Both the position numbers and the translations under genes were made by a program. From JANYCO01 sp035535995 (GTDB lineage Bacteria > Bacteroidota > Bacteroidia > Cytophagales > Cytophagaceae), in NCBI GenBank assembly GCA_035535995.1, contig DATLOZ010000008.1, positions 1 through 64,000 on the forward strand: a DNA stretch of 64,000 bases. Direction: 5' to 3'. The notes under the pieces were generated by a model. The model was not told the origin of the DNA. It did no database searches and saw only the letters and a program-made list of their open reading frames with translations. Shown piece after piece: positions 8,829 to 16,760 of the stretch (within the stretch, counting starts at the first letter, position 1; every line of letters begins with the position of its first letter).

Positions 8829-9014
8829 TAAAAAGGATGCAAGATGCCGGATATCAGATACCGGATAAAATATATTGAGCACAAAGTTAAATCTCTTTTG
8901 TATTAACTTATTTTAAAAAAAATAAATTCCTTTATAAAACAAAAGATCCGGCTTTATGTCGGATCTTTTATTATCTATTTTATCCGGCATCTGGTATCCG
9001 GCATCTAGCATCCC
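8829..9014. repeat. Family A heptad-arm palindrome, copy A5 (with hairpin inside)
   Basis: Left arm AGATGCC, GGATATC, AGATACC, GGATA at about 8838-8865. Right arm TATCCGGCATCTGGTATCCGG and on to about 9013. The spacer is unrelated to that of A1-A3 and contains a terminator hairpin at 8937-8969. The right arm ends nine bases before the ilvE stop codon. Confidence 0.85.
8937..8969 (-). terminator. Rho-independent terminator for ilvE
   Basis: Perfect 10-base stem AAAAGATCCG / CGGATCTTTT. Read on the minus strand it is followed by a T-rich run (GTTTTATAAAGG). It lies about 55 bases past the ilvE stop codon, inside repeat A5. Confidence 0.8.
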
Positions 9015-9022
9015 TGGTAGTA

Positions 9023-10096
9023 TTACGCTTTGATCCTGTATATCCAGCCAAACTTGTCTGGTGACTTGCCCAGCTTGATGTTCATAAGCTCGTCGTTTAG
9101 TTTGTTCGAATATTTGCGTGTGTTTACCGGAGGTAGTTCGTAATCTTTTCCATCATGATGAATTACCGAGATCTGTGTGATCGTCGCAGCAGTACCGGTT
9201 CCGAAGGCATCCTGAAGTTTTCCTTTTTTCATTGCCTCTACTACTTCTTCTACGCTTATTTTTCTTTCTTCTACTTTCATACCCCAGTCTCTTGCAAGCG
9301 TCAAAATACTATCACGTGTCACGCCGGCCAGGATGGATGAGCCAAGCGGAGGAGTGAGTAGCGTATCGTTGATGACGAACATAACGTTCATCGTACCAGA
9401 TTCTTCGAAGTATTTATGTTCTTTAGCATCTGTCCAAAGTAATTGTTGATATCCTTTTTCTCCTGCTAGTTTTGCAGGCAACAGAGAGGCCGCATAGTTT
9501 CCACCGGTTTTGGCAAAACCAATTCCACCGTCTGCAGCGCGTACGTATTCGGTTTCGATGATCACTTTTACTGTTCCTTTATAGTAGCCGGAAACAGGAC
9601 AAGTGAAGATGATAAATTTATAAGAAGAAGAAGGTTTTACTCCGATGAATTCGTCGGAGGCATACATGAAAGGACGTATGTAGAGTGAGCAGCCTTCCTG
9701 GTCAGGGATCCAATTCTTATCAAGCTTCACCAATTCGGTAAGTCCTTCCAGAAATAATTCGCTGGACATTTCCGGCATGCAAAGACGGTCGCAGGAAGCG
9801 TTCAGACGCTTAATGTGTGTATCAGGGCGAAAGACAAGGATATCACCGTTGTCTGCTTTGTATGCTTTCATGCCTTCGAAAACAGACTGCCCATAATGGA
9901 GCACTGACGTAGCAGGGCTCATAGTAACGTTTTGAAAAGGAGTGATTTTTGGACTTCCCCACTGACCTTTTTTATAATCTACCACAAACATATGGTCGGC
10001 ATAAACGGCACCAAATTCCAAATGTGAAAAATCAGTTTCTGCTAATCTAGACTTTGTGGTTCTCTCAATCGCGATGTTGGATGTGTTATTTGACAT
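9023..10096 (-). CDS. ilvE: Branched-chain amino acid aminotransferase
   Basis: Protein of 357 residues of the fold-IV PLP aminotransferases, large (type II) subgroup. It interconverts valine, leucine and isoleucine with their 2-oxo acids. The PLP Lys lies in GFAKTGGNYAASLLP (about residue 190). Also visible are SVFEGMKAYK (about residue 67), YIRPFMYASDEFIG, EESGTMNVMFVI and the phosphate-binding FGTGTAATITQIS. The frame is open to 10156; the ATG at 10096 (MSNNTSNIAIER) gives the expected N-terminus. No other ilv or leu genes are adjacent. Confidence 0.95.
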   Translation of the reverse strand: MSNNTSNIAIERTTKSRLAETDFSHLEFGAVYADHMFVVDYKKGQWGSPKITPFQNVTMSPATSVLHYGQSVFEGMKAYKADNGDILVFRPDTHIKRLNASCDRLCMPEMSSELFLEGLTELVKLDKNWIPDQEGCSLYIRPFMYASDEFIGVKPSSSYKFIIFTCPVSGYYKGTVKVIIETEYVRAADGGIGFAKTGGNYAASLLPAKLAGEKGYQQLLWTDAKEHKYFEESGTMNVMFVINDTLLTPPLGSSILAGVTRDSILTLARDWGMKVEERKISVEEVVEAMKKGKLQDAFGTGTAATITQISVIHHDGKDYELPPVNTRKYSNKLNDELMNIKLGKSPDKFGWIYRIKA

Positions 10097-10278
10097 TATA
10101 TTTAACTCTGAAATACTGTAGTTTGTAAAGATAAATAACTTTATTTGCAATATCAAAATAGTTATGTTTTACACTGGTTTTGTGAAGACGTAAGAAATTC
10201 ATCGATCCTAATGATTTTCTAATTGGTCAAGAACATTCCTCCGGGTATTACAGTTGAGTATCATTATAATTTTACAAT

Positions 10279-10803
10279 ATGATAAGCATTATTTCTTCTA
10301 CCAACCGGCCTAATTCCAGGACTTTAAAAGTGGCTACATTTTATAAAGAACTCCTTGATAGTAAAGGAGTAGAATCCAGGATCATTGACCTTGCCCTGTT
10401 GCCGGAAGATTTTGCCTTTACCGCTTTGTATCATAATCAGGGGAAAAATGAATTATTCAACGTCTTTGCCCGCCAGGTAAATGAATCCAAAAAATTTGTT
10501 TTTATAGTACCCGAATACAACGGATCTTTCCCTGGAATTTTAAAAACTTTTATCGACGGCATGGATTATCCCGATGGATTTAAAGATAAAAAATGTGCCT
10601 TGGTAGGTATCTCCGCCGGAGCCCTGGGAAGCTCACTTGCCCTAAGTCATCTTACCGATATTTTCAATTACATGAACATGTATGTACTCCCTTCCAAACC
10701 ACGCATGGCCAAGCTAGACAGCGTATTCCGCGAAGGGAAGATCATCGATAAATTTCTTGCCGAATTGGTGGAGAAGCAGGTGGAGGATCTAATTAAATTT
10801 TGA
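10279..10803 (+). CDS. NAD(P)H-dependent FMN reductase-like flavoprotein
   Basis: Protein of 174 residues with a flavodoxin-like fold. The FMN phosphate loop is SSTNRPNSRT (residues about 6-15). The second flavin contact is VPEYNGSFPGILKTFID (about residues 83-99), the hallmark of NADPH-dependent FMN or quinone reductases, followed by GISAGALGSSLALSHL. The ATG at 10279 directly starts the first strand (MISIISSTNRPNS). The physiological substrate is unknown. Its stop codon touches family B repeat B3. Confidence 0.88.
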   Translation: MISIISSTNRPNSRTLKVATFYKELLDSKGVESRIIDLALLPEDFAFTALYHNQGKNELFNVFARQVNESKKFVFIVPEYNGSFPGILKTFIDGMDYPDGFKDKKCALVGISAGALGSSLALSHLTDIFNYMNMYVLPSKPRMAKLDSVFREGKIIDKFLAELVEKQVEDLIKF

Positions 10804-10930
10804 ATTAAGAGTTATGAATGTTGAATTATAATTAATTAGTTATCGGTTATTTGTTACTCATATTACAATGATTTATGATCAATAACTTATAACATTTCAT
10901 TCATAATTCATAACTCAACATTCATAACTA
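10803..10930. repeat. Family B palindrome, copy B3 (long spacer)
   Basis: Left arm AAGAGTTATGAATGTTGAAT, a spacer of about 65 bases with AT-rich sequence, and a right arm ATTCATAACTCAACATTCAT. The rest of the gap up to 11008 is AT-rich upstream sequence of the DUF2911 gene. Confidence 0.85.
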
Positions 10931-11008
10931 AACTTTTACACATTTCACCTCTATATTGAACAAATTTAAATCGCATATTGTATTACAAAAATTACAAACT
11001 AAATCATC

Positions 11009-11869
11009 ATGACATTTATGAAAAACCTTTTCCTTGCCTCAGCCATTGCTGTTGGCAGTATTTTAAACGTACAGGCTCAAAGCCCTGCCCTGAAAACTCC
11101 TGCTCCTAGCCCTACCCAGACTTTGAAGCAGGATTTTGCGCTTTCGAGCATTTCTATTGAATATTCCCGCCCTAGTGTAAAAGGCCGTACCATTTTTGGC
11201 GATGTAGTTCCTTATGGTAAAACCTGGAGAACTGGTGCCAATGCTTCTACCAAAATCACTTTTGGAGAAGATGTAAAGGTAGAAGGCAAAGCTGTACCTG
11301 CCGGTACTTATGCGCTCTACACCATTCCAAACAAAGACAGCTGGGAGATCATGCTTTACAAAGATCTTTCGATCGCAGGAAGAGTAGCTGAGTACAAAAC
11401 AGAAAACGAACTTACCCGTTTTACTGTAAAACCTACTTCACTTTCTCAAAAAGTAGAAACGCTTACACTTAATGTAGCCGATGTAACTTCCTCTACTGCA
11501 GTGATCGAGATCACCTGGGACAAGGTGCGTGTAGCATTCACCGTGGTAGCAGACATCGATTCTAAGATCATGAAGAATATTGAAACTGCTCTTGCTACCG
11601 ACAGCCGTCCATACTTCCAGGCTGCAAACTACTATTATGAAACCGACAAAGATCCAAAGCAAGCACTGGATTGGGTAAACAAAGCAATCGATGCAAACCC
11701 TAAAGCATTCTGGATGATCATGCTGAAAGCAAAAATCCAATTGAAACTAAAAGACAATGCAGGCGCGATCGCTTCTGCAGAGCAGGTAAACACATTGGCT
11801 AAAGAAGCTCAGAACGACGACTACCAGGCTATGGCTCAGAAGTTGATCGTGGAAGCAAAGAAGAAATAA
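11009..11869 (+). CDS. Secreted DUF2911 protein with C-terminal TPR-like helices
   Basis: Protein of 286 residues. A Sec signal peptide (cut likely after NVQAQ, residue about 24) is followed by a DUF2911 domain (SSISIEYSRPSVKGRTIFG, YGKTWRTGANASTKITF, VPAGTYALYTIP; residues about 45-125). After a beta-rich middle, residues about 195-285 form helical hairpins of TPR type (AANYYYETDKDPKQALDWVN, NPKAFWMIMLKAKIQLKLK). DUF2911 proteins are common in Bacteroidota and periplasmic or surface-exposed; their function is not established. The ATG at 11018 is an alternative start. A terminator lies at 11933-11969. Confidence 0.85.
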   Translation: MTFMKNLFLASAIAVGSILNVQAQSPALKTPAPSPTQTLKQDFALSSISIEYSRPSVKGRTIFGDVVPYGKTWRTGANASTKITFGEDVKVEGKAVPAGTYALYTIPNKDSWEIMLYKDLSIAGRVAEYKTENELTRFTVKPTSLSQKVETLTLNVADVTSSTAVIEITWDKVRVAFTVVADIDSKIMKNIETALATDSRPYFQAANYYYETDKDPKQALDWVNKAIDANPKAFWMIMLKAKIQLKLKDNAGAIASAEQVNTLAKEAQNDDYQAMAQKLIVEAKKK

Positions 11870-11870
11870 T

Positions 11871-12120
11871 CTGAACCTTGATTCTCAGGATTAAAAGAGT
11901 TACTTGATTTTGATTCACAAGATCTGGTCGATAAAAAAAGAAGGTAGAAAATTTCTACCTTCTTTTTTTATGATCTTTTCTACTCACTGTTATCTTGAAA
12001 TTATTATTCTGAATTATTAATTATCCGACGGTCGGCGCATTTCTTCTGAATCACAAAAAGAGCTGAATCATGAAAATTAAAATCAAGTAACTCTTTTAAT
12101 CCTGAGAATCAAGATTCAGA
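11871..12120. repeat. Family D element pair (long inverted repeat)
   Basis: The stretch 11871-11917 (CTGAACCTTGATTCTCAGGA onward) returns in reverse complement at 12073-12120, with only a few mismatches over about 43 bases. Between them lies a terminator hairpin and about 100 bases of unassigned sequence. The right arm includes the last codons and stop of the symporter gene. A related start (TCTGAACCTTGATTTACG) is found at 16556. Confidence 0.85.
11933..11969. terminator. Bidirectional terminator between DUF2911 and symporter genes
   Basis: Stem AAAAAAAGAAGGTAG / CTACCTTCTTTTTTT around AAAATTT. Runs of T on one side and A on the other make it work in both directions. It is placed between two convergent genes. 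Confidence 0.85.
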
Positions 12121-13790
12121 ACTTTTTGTAATACAAGTGCTATTAATATGACTAACAAACACCCTACTACATTCAGCCATAGAAAGGTCATCAGTTCAGT
12201 AAGCCAGGCGTAGACTACAAAACTTTCTGTGATTATTGCAGAATAAAATACAGCGGAGCCTTCTACTTTTTTCAGATAAAAAGCTACCAGGAAAATTCCT
12301 AAGATCGTACCGTAAAAAAGCGAACCGAGAATATTAACAGCTTCGATGAGATTGCCCATTTTACTGGCATAAAGAGCTGCAAGGATACAGAAGATCCCCC
12401 ATCCTATCGTGGCCCAGCGGGAAGCGTTGAGATAAGTTTGTTCCGAAGCGTCTTTTACCCAAAGACGTTTATAAAAATCTATTATCGTAGTAGAGGCCAA
12501 TGAATTCAAGCCACTTGCCACCGCGCCCATGGAAGCCAGAAGAATCATAGCAATTAGAAGACCGATCACGCCCACTGGTAATTGTTTTGTGACGAAAGAA
12601 AGAAAAATATAATTACCGTCGTTTGTATCTGCTTCCGGATCATTTTTTTTTATCAACCCAATCACTTTGTTGCGAATCTGCTGGCTTTCCTTTTCAACTT
12701 TCTTCAGCTCTGTCCCCGCTTTGTCGACCGCTGCCTTGTCTTTCTGATCCATTGACTGGAGCAGGGTTTGAAGATGCTCACGTTTTTGCTCCTGCGAATG
12801 ATTGTAATCTTTTTCCAGTTTGCTGTATTCCTCGTGGTATGTGCTCTTGCGCAGCCTACCTTCTTCAAGTTCATTAAAAAAAACCGGTGGTGTATTAAAT
12901 TGATAAAACACAAATACCAATGTACCGATAAACAAGATCATAAACTGCATCGGAATTTTCAACAGTCCATTCATGATCAAACCAAAACGACTCTCCGTAG
13001 TTGACTTCGCTGTCAGATACCTTCCCACCTGCGATTGGTCGGTGCCGAAATAGGATAAGTGGAGAAAAAACCCTCCGATAATTCCCGACCAGATATTATA
13101 ACGATTGTTAATATCAAAACTAAAATCAATCGCATTCAGACGATCCATTTCTCCTGCAATATGAAGGGCGTCTGAAAAACCTACTTCAGGCGGCAATAAA
13201 CTAAACACCATATAAGCCGCCAGGAATAAGCCCGCGAACATAATGCACATCTGCAACATTTGTGTATACGACACAGCTTTCGTTCCTCCATAAGCGGTGT
13301 AAAGGATTACAATACTTCCCATGAAAATAGTGGTGTAAAAAATTTCTATATGCAAGATCACCGAAAGAATGATCGCCGGTGCGTAAATCGTAAGTCCTGT
13401 GGAAAGTCCGCGCTGGAGCAGGAAAAGAAAAGCAGTGAGCAACCTGGTTTTATTATCAAATCTTTTTTCCAAATACTCATAAGCTGTATAAACATTGAGA
13501 TCGCGGAAGATTGGAATAAATGTGACACACAAAACAATCATTGCCAAAGGAAGTCCGAAATAGAACTGTACAAAGCGCAGTCCATCGGTATAGGCTTGTC
13601 CGGGTACAGATAAAAACGTGATCGCGCTTGCCTGTGTAGCCATTACGGAGAAGCCAACTTGGTACCAGGGCAATTCCTTGTCGGCAAGAAGAAAGTCTTC
13701 GATATTTTTACTTCCTATACTTTTCCAGATCCCATACGCTACGATCATTACAATCGTGCTGACCATCACCAGCCAGTCGGTTGTGCTCAT
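12096..13790 (-). CDS. Sodium:solute symporter (SSS family) with a coiled-coil insertion
   Basis: Protein of 564 residues with about 13 membrane segments. SSS features include TDWLVMVSTIVMIVAYG at the N-terminus, VGFSVMATQASAITFLSVPG (about residue 44, near the sodium site) and GGTKAVSYTQMLQM. A charged helical insertion of about 85 residues (roughly 310-395, rich in Lys, Glu and Gln) lies between two membrane helices and looks like a coiled coil. The last residues (LNLDSQD) and the stop are encoded by the arm of a family D inverted repeat. It overlaps the upstream 39-residue gene by four bases (ATGA), so the two are translationally coupled. The substrate is not visible. Confidence 0.9.
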   Translation of the reverse strand: MSTTDWLVMVSTIVMIVAYGIWKSIGSKNIEDFLLADKELPWYQVGFSVMATQASAITFLSVPGQAYTDGLRFVQFYFGLPLAMIVLCVTFIPIFRDLNVYTAYEYLEKRFDNKTRLLTAFLFLLQRGLSTGLTIYAPAIILSVILHIEIFYTTIFMGSIVILYTAYGGTKAVSYTQMLQMCIMFAGLFLAAYMVFSLLPPEVGFSDALHIAGEMDRLNAIDFSFDINNRYNIWSGIIGGFFLHLSYFGTDQSQVGRYLTAKSTTESRFGLIMNGLLKIPMQFMILFIGTLVFVFYQFNTPPVFFNELEEGRLRKSTYHEEYSKLEKDYNHSQEQKREHLQTLLQSMDQKDKAAVDKAGTELKKVEKESQQIRNKVIGLIKKNDPEADTNDGNYIFLSFVTKQLPVGVIGLLIAMILLASMGAVASGLNSLASTTIIDFYKRLWVKDASEQTYLNASRWATIGWGIFCILAALYASKMGNLIEAVNILGSLFYGTILGIFLVAFYLKKVEGSAVFYSAIITESFVVYAWLTELMTFLWLNVVGCLLVILIALVLQKVLNLDSQD

Positions 13791-13906
13791 CGGAATGAAA
13801 TGGTAAGAAGGTATAACAAAATAATCGCTAACAACTCCACGCCGATCACCACAAGGTAAGCACGCTTCCAGGTTCCGAAGAGGGGGACTTTTTCTTGTTC
13901 TTCCAT
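13787..13906 (-). CDS. 39-residue single-span membrane protein coupled to the symporter
   Basis: Too short for routine gene calling but well supported. The ATG at 13906 starts MEEQEKVPLFGTWKRAYLVV and one membrane helix runs from about residue 16 to 36, ending in LLTISFR. Its stop overlaps the symporter start (ATGA). From memory, similar tiny proteins (FG-W-R-Y-L-V then a helix ending in a short polar tail) lie before SSS genes in many Bacteroidota, as small subunits do in DUF4212-type symporters. The longer frame to 14008 crosses repeat C1 and is not coding. Confidence 0.7.
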   Translation of the reverse strand: MEEQEKVPLFGTWKRAYLVVIGVELLAIILLYLLTISFR

Positions 13907-13951
13907 ATGATGGGCTTTATTATAGTTACAAGTATTGAGTAGTGAATATGA

Positions 13952-14022
13952 ATTACTCATTACTGTTGCTCTTGCTGTCCTGCATTCTGTCAGCAAGAGC
14001 AACAGCAACAGTAGGGAGTAAT
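13952..14022. repeat. Family C palindrome, copy C1
   Basis: Outer ends ATTACTC and GAGTAAT. Inner arms TACTGTTGCTCTTGCTG and CAGCAAGAGCAACAGCAACA around TCCTGCATTCTGT. The same arms and loop recur at 47264-47320. The element ends two bases before the stop codon of the deacetylase gene. Confidence 0.85.
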
Positions 14023-14023
14023 T

Positions 14024-16513
14024 TTATTTATGCTTTGGCAAACTCAACAAATTTGCAAACAATCGATATGCTCCCGGAACGCCTGCCGGAAGCTCCCGGA
14101 AGAAGGCTAAACCTGTATAGACAAAATTTCCTTTCCCATAGGAAGCAATGATTAGACTTCCTTCGCTTGGTTTTTCATTCGGGTCATTCATGGAGAAAAT
14201 GGTTTCGTAATTTTTATCAAGTTCGGTGGCAAAATAAATTCCCCGCTCTTGTACCCAGCCTTCGAAATCTTTCGAAGTAATTTTATTTGGATAGCTCAAC
14301 ACCGAACTTTCCGGTTTCAAAAAACGAACCTCCGCGGTCTCATTCGTGACGCGGTCTCTGGAGATAATGAACGGAAAAGGTCCGATCTTAGCCATTAGCG
14401 GGCCTACACGGCTATTGGTATTGTATTGCACAATAAGATTTCCCCCTGCCGAAACATATTCCATCAGCTTAGCATAATTTACCTGCAATCGAGTATTCGT
14501 ATTGTACGCTCTTACACCTGTTACGATCGCGTCGTATTTGGAGAGATCATCTTTGGCAATCATTTCATCGGTAAGAGTTGTTACATGATAACCAACTTGT
14601 GTCAGGCAATTCTGTACTTCATCACCGGCGCCAGGAATATAGCCGATATGAGTGCCTGTCTTTTTAAGGTCAACATTGATCAGCAAAGCTTCCGCATCAC
14701 TGAGGATAAATTGATAAGGGATATGATCATATTCGATCCTTTTGATGCTTTTATTGTACGAAATATTTTCAATCAATATAGAAGCGCTGAGTACGCCATT
14801 TACAGCGGAAGCAGAAGGCGTAAGAATCGCTTCCACAATTGCTTCATCACCTTTGGAGGCCAGGCTGAATGAAGGCTTGACAACTTCTATTTTCCATCCG
14901 TTGGAGATCATTGTTTTGATCTCTCCTTTTACGTTGGCTGTATTTGCTTTTACTACCAGTTGAATGGTTTTAGATTTATTGTCGGCAAATGCAAAGATCT
15001 TATCAGAAATATCGATCGTAGCCGGAGGCAGGATCTCCAGCGGTCTGTATACTTCTCCTTTCACCGGATCGGTGGATTTGTATACGATTCCTCTTTCTAT
15101 TTTCAAATTCAGATCAGCGATGGTAAGATCAAAAGAAACTTTCAACGGAATATCATTTTCCGGTTTCCCGATCAGCAATGGATCTTTAATGATGAATAAT
15201 CCCGGCGCATGTGGTTCTTTCAACCAATATGGGTCTGAGAATGGAGTACCTGTCGGTATTTTTTCTTTGTGGTTAAAAGCATACAGTTGATTTAGTTTTA
15301 AATTCAATGTAGTAACAGAGTCGGTTTGTTGCCAATAAGAAATTTTATTCAGCTTTACCTCGTTGTTGCTACGATTTACTACTTGTGTCAAAACGGAAAG
15401 TTCATTTCCCGGAATTGCAATATAATCCGAAGCCGCTGCTTCCAGCCATAGACCTGCGCAGGCGAGGATCAATTCCTCTGTTTCCTTTAGTTTTATTTTT
15501 TTCCAATAGCGAACATTAGGATTGCTTTCGTCCAAGGCTTGGATTTGTTTATAAATGCGAATCAGTTCAGGCACCGATTTATCCGGCTGCTGTGCATTAA
15601 AATGACTAATGCATTCTGTGATCTTTGCAGAAATTTTTTCCGCGCCGATTCTCTTCCAGGTTTGGTCAATGCCTTCAAACCAATCTGTTTTTACCGAATC
15701 TCCTTTTAATAATTTGAAATATTCCAGTTGTATGCCTCTTGTTTTCGCAGAGCCAAATCCTTGGCTCTTATGCATGGACCTACTTTCCGCGGCAATCTCT
15801 CCGTAGCCTTTACCCAGTAAAGCGTTGTACGAACCAATATCTATTTTTAATTGATTGGCAGCAGTAGTATTGAGTCCGCCGAAATTAAAGGTATTCCAGA
15901 AAACTCTTTTTACTTGCCAGGTTTGTACATATTTCAATTGCCATTCAAAACGCTTTGGATCTGCCGCTGCATCGTATGCTTCTACTGCCAGGATTGCAGA
16001 AGCTGTGTGATGGCCGTGTCCACCTTCACCGGTAGTAGGAAAGCGACAGATAATTACATCGGGTTTAAAATTTCGGATCACCCATACCATGTCGGAAAGA
16101 ATGCTGTCTTTATTCCAGATCGAAAATGTTTCTTCCGGATTTTTGGAATAACCGAAATCATTGGCGCGTGTAAAGAATTGTTCTGCTCCATCGTTGCGTC
16201 GTGCAGCCAGTAATTCTTGTGTACGGATCAATCCAAGCGTTTCTCCTTGTTCTTTGCCGATGAGGTTCTGTCCGCCGTCTCCACGTGTAAGCGAGAGATA
16301 ACCCGTGCGAAGATTGCGCTCTTTGGCCAGGTAAGCCAGGAGCCGTGTATTCTCATCATCGGGATGCGCTGCTACATATAGTACGCTACCGGTAGTGTTT
16401 AATTTTTTTAAGGAAAGTAAAATTTCCGAAGTACTAAGCGGAGCTGTATTTTGTGCTTGTGAAGTAAGGATGATACTAAGGAATAAAAGTGTAAACGCTG
16501 CAAGCTGTCTCAT
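14024..16513 (-). CDS. Large secreted PIG-L/LmbE-family deacetylase
   Basis: Protein of 829 residues with a Sec signal peptide (about 20 residues, ending SQAQN). The PIG-L domain occupies about residues 43-300: AHPDDE at 49-54 (Zn ligands), RGDGGQN, RRNDGAEQFF, and GEGGHGHHTAS (about residue 165) with the third Zn ligand. A beta-rich middle part (about 350-620) is followed by a ThuA/GATase1-like domain (YDAIVTGVRAYNT, GGNLIVQYNTN). Members of the family remove acetyl groups from N-acetyl sugars. The next genes on this strand are the small membrane protein and symporter, so a periplasmic hydrolysis plus uptake unit is an inference. Confidence 0.85.
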   Translation of the reverse strand: MRQLAAFTLLFLSIILTSQAQNTAPLSTSEILLSLKKLNTTGSVLYVAAHPDDENTRLLAYLAKERNLRTGYLSLTRGDGGQNLIGKEQGETLGLIRTQELLAARRNDGAEQFFTRANDFGYSKNPEETFSIWNKDSILSDMVWVIRNFKPDVIICRFPTTGEGGHGHHTASAILAVEAYDAAADPKRFEWQLKYVQTWQVKRVFWNTFNFGGLNTTAANQLKIDIGSYNALLGKGYGEIAAESRSMHKSQGFGSAKTRGIQLEYFKLLKGDSVKTDWFEGIDQTWKRIGAEKISAKITECISHFNAQQPDKSVPELIRIYKQIQALDESNPNVRYWKKIKLKETEELILACAGLWLEAAASDYIAIPGNELSVLTQVVNRSNNEVKLNKISYWQQTDSVTTLNLKLNQLYAFNHKEKIPTGTPFSDPYWLKEPHAPGLFIIKDPLLIGKPENDIPLKVSFDLTIADLNLKIERGIVYKSTDPVKGEVYRPLEILPPATIDISDKIFAFADNKSKTIQLVVKANTANVKGEIKTMISNGWKIEVVKPSFSLASKGDEAIVEAILTPSASAVNGVLSASILIENISYNKSIKRIEYDHIPYQFILSDAEALLINVDLKKTGTHIGYIPGAGDEVQNCLTQVGYHVTTLTDEMIAKDDLSKYDAIVTGVRAYNTNTRLQVNYAKLMEYVSAGGNLIVQYNTNSRVGPLMAKIGPFPFIISRDRVTNETAEVRFLKPESSVLSYPNKITSKDFEGWVQERGIYFATELDKNYETIFSMNDPNEKPSEGSLIIASYGKGNFVYTGLAFFRELPAGVPGAYRLFANLLSLPKHK

Positions 16514-16555
16514 AAAGAATAAAATTATAGAATATGAAAATAATGAATAATTCTG

Positions 16556-16700
16556 TCTGAACCTTGATTTACGTGATTAAATGATGAACATGATTTCTAA
16601 AATTTAAAAAAGTTGTCATTGCACAAGTTTCCTTCTGAATGACCGCTTCTATCGATACTAGTCTATTCTGCAAATTCTCAAATCCTGTAAATCCTGTTCC
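16556..16700. repeat. Family D element, copy D2 (diverged)
   Basis: Starts TCTGAACCTTGATTTACGTG and ends near AATCCTGTAAATCCTG, which is similar to the reverse complement of the start. The middle is unrelated to D1. It fills the gap between the deacetylase start and the ftsZ terminator. Confidence 0.6.
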
Positions 16701-16733
16701 AAAAAAAGAGACGCCCCGTTTCCGGTACGTCTC
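16700..16733 (-). terminator. Terminator after ftsZ (end of dcw cluster)
   Basis: On the minus strand: stem GAGACG...CGTCTC with partly paired interior, followed by seven T. It lies about 28 bases past the ftsZ stop codon. Confidence 0.8.
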
Positions 16734-16760
16734 CTCATTAATTACAGGTATATAAAAAAT

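Noticed and set aside
8817..8882. N-terminal extension of the aldehyde dehydrogenase ORF
   Set aside because: It reads through repeat A5; the conserved start is at 8816.
13907..14008. N-terminal extension of the 39-residue membrane protein
   Set aside because: It is translated family C repeat.
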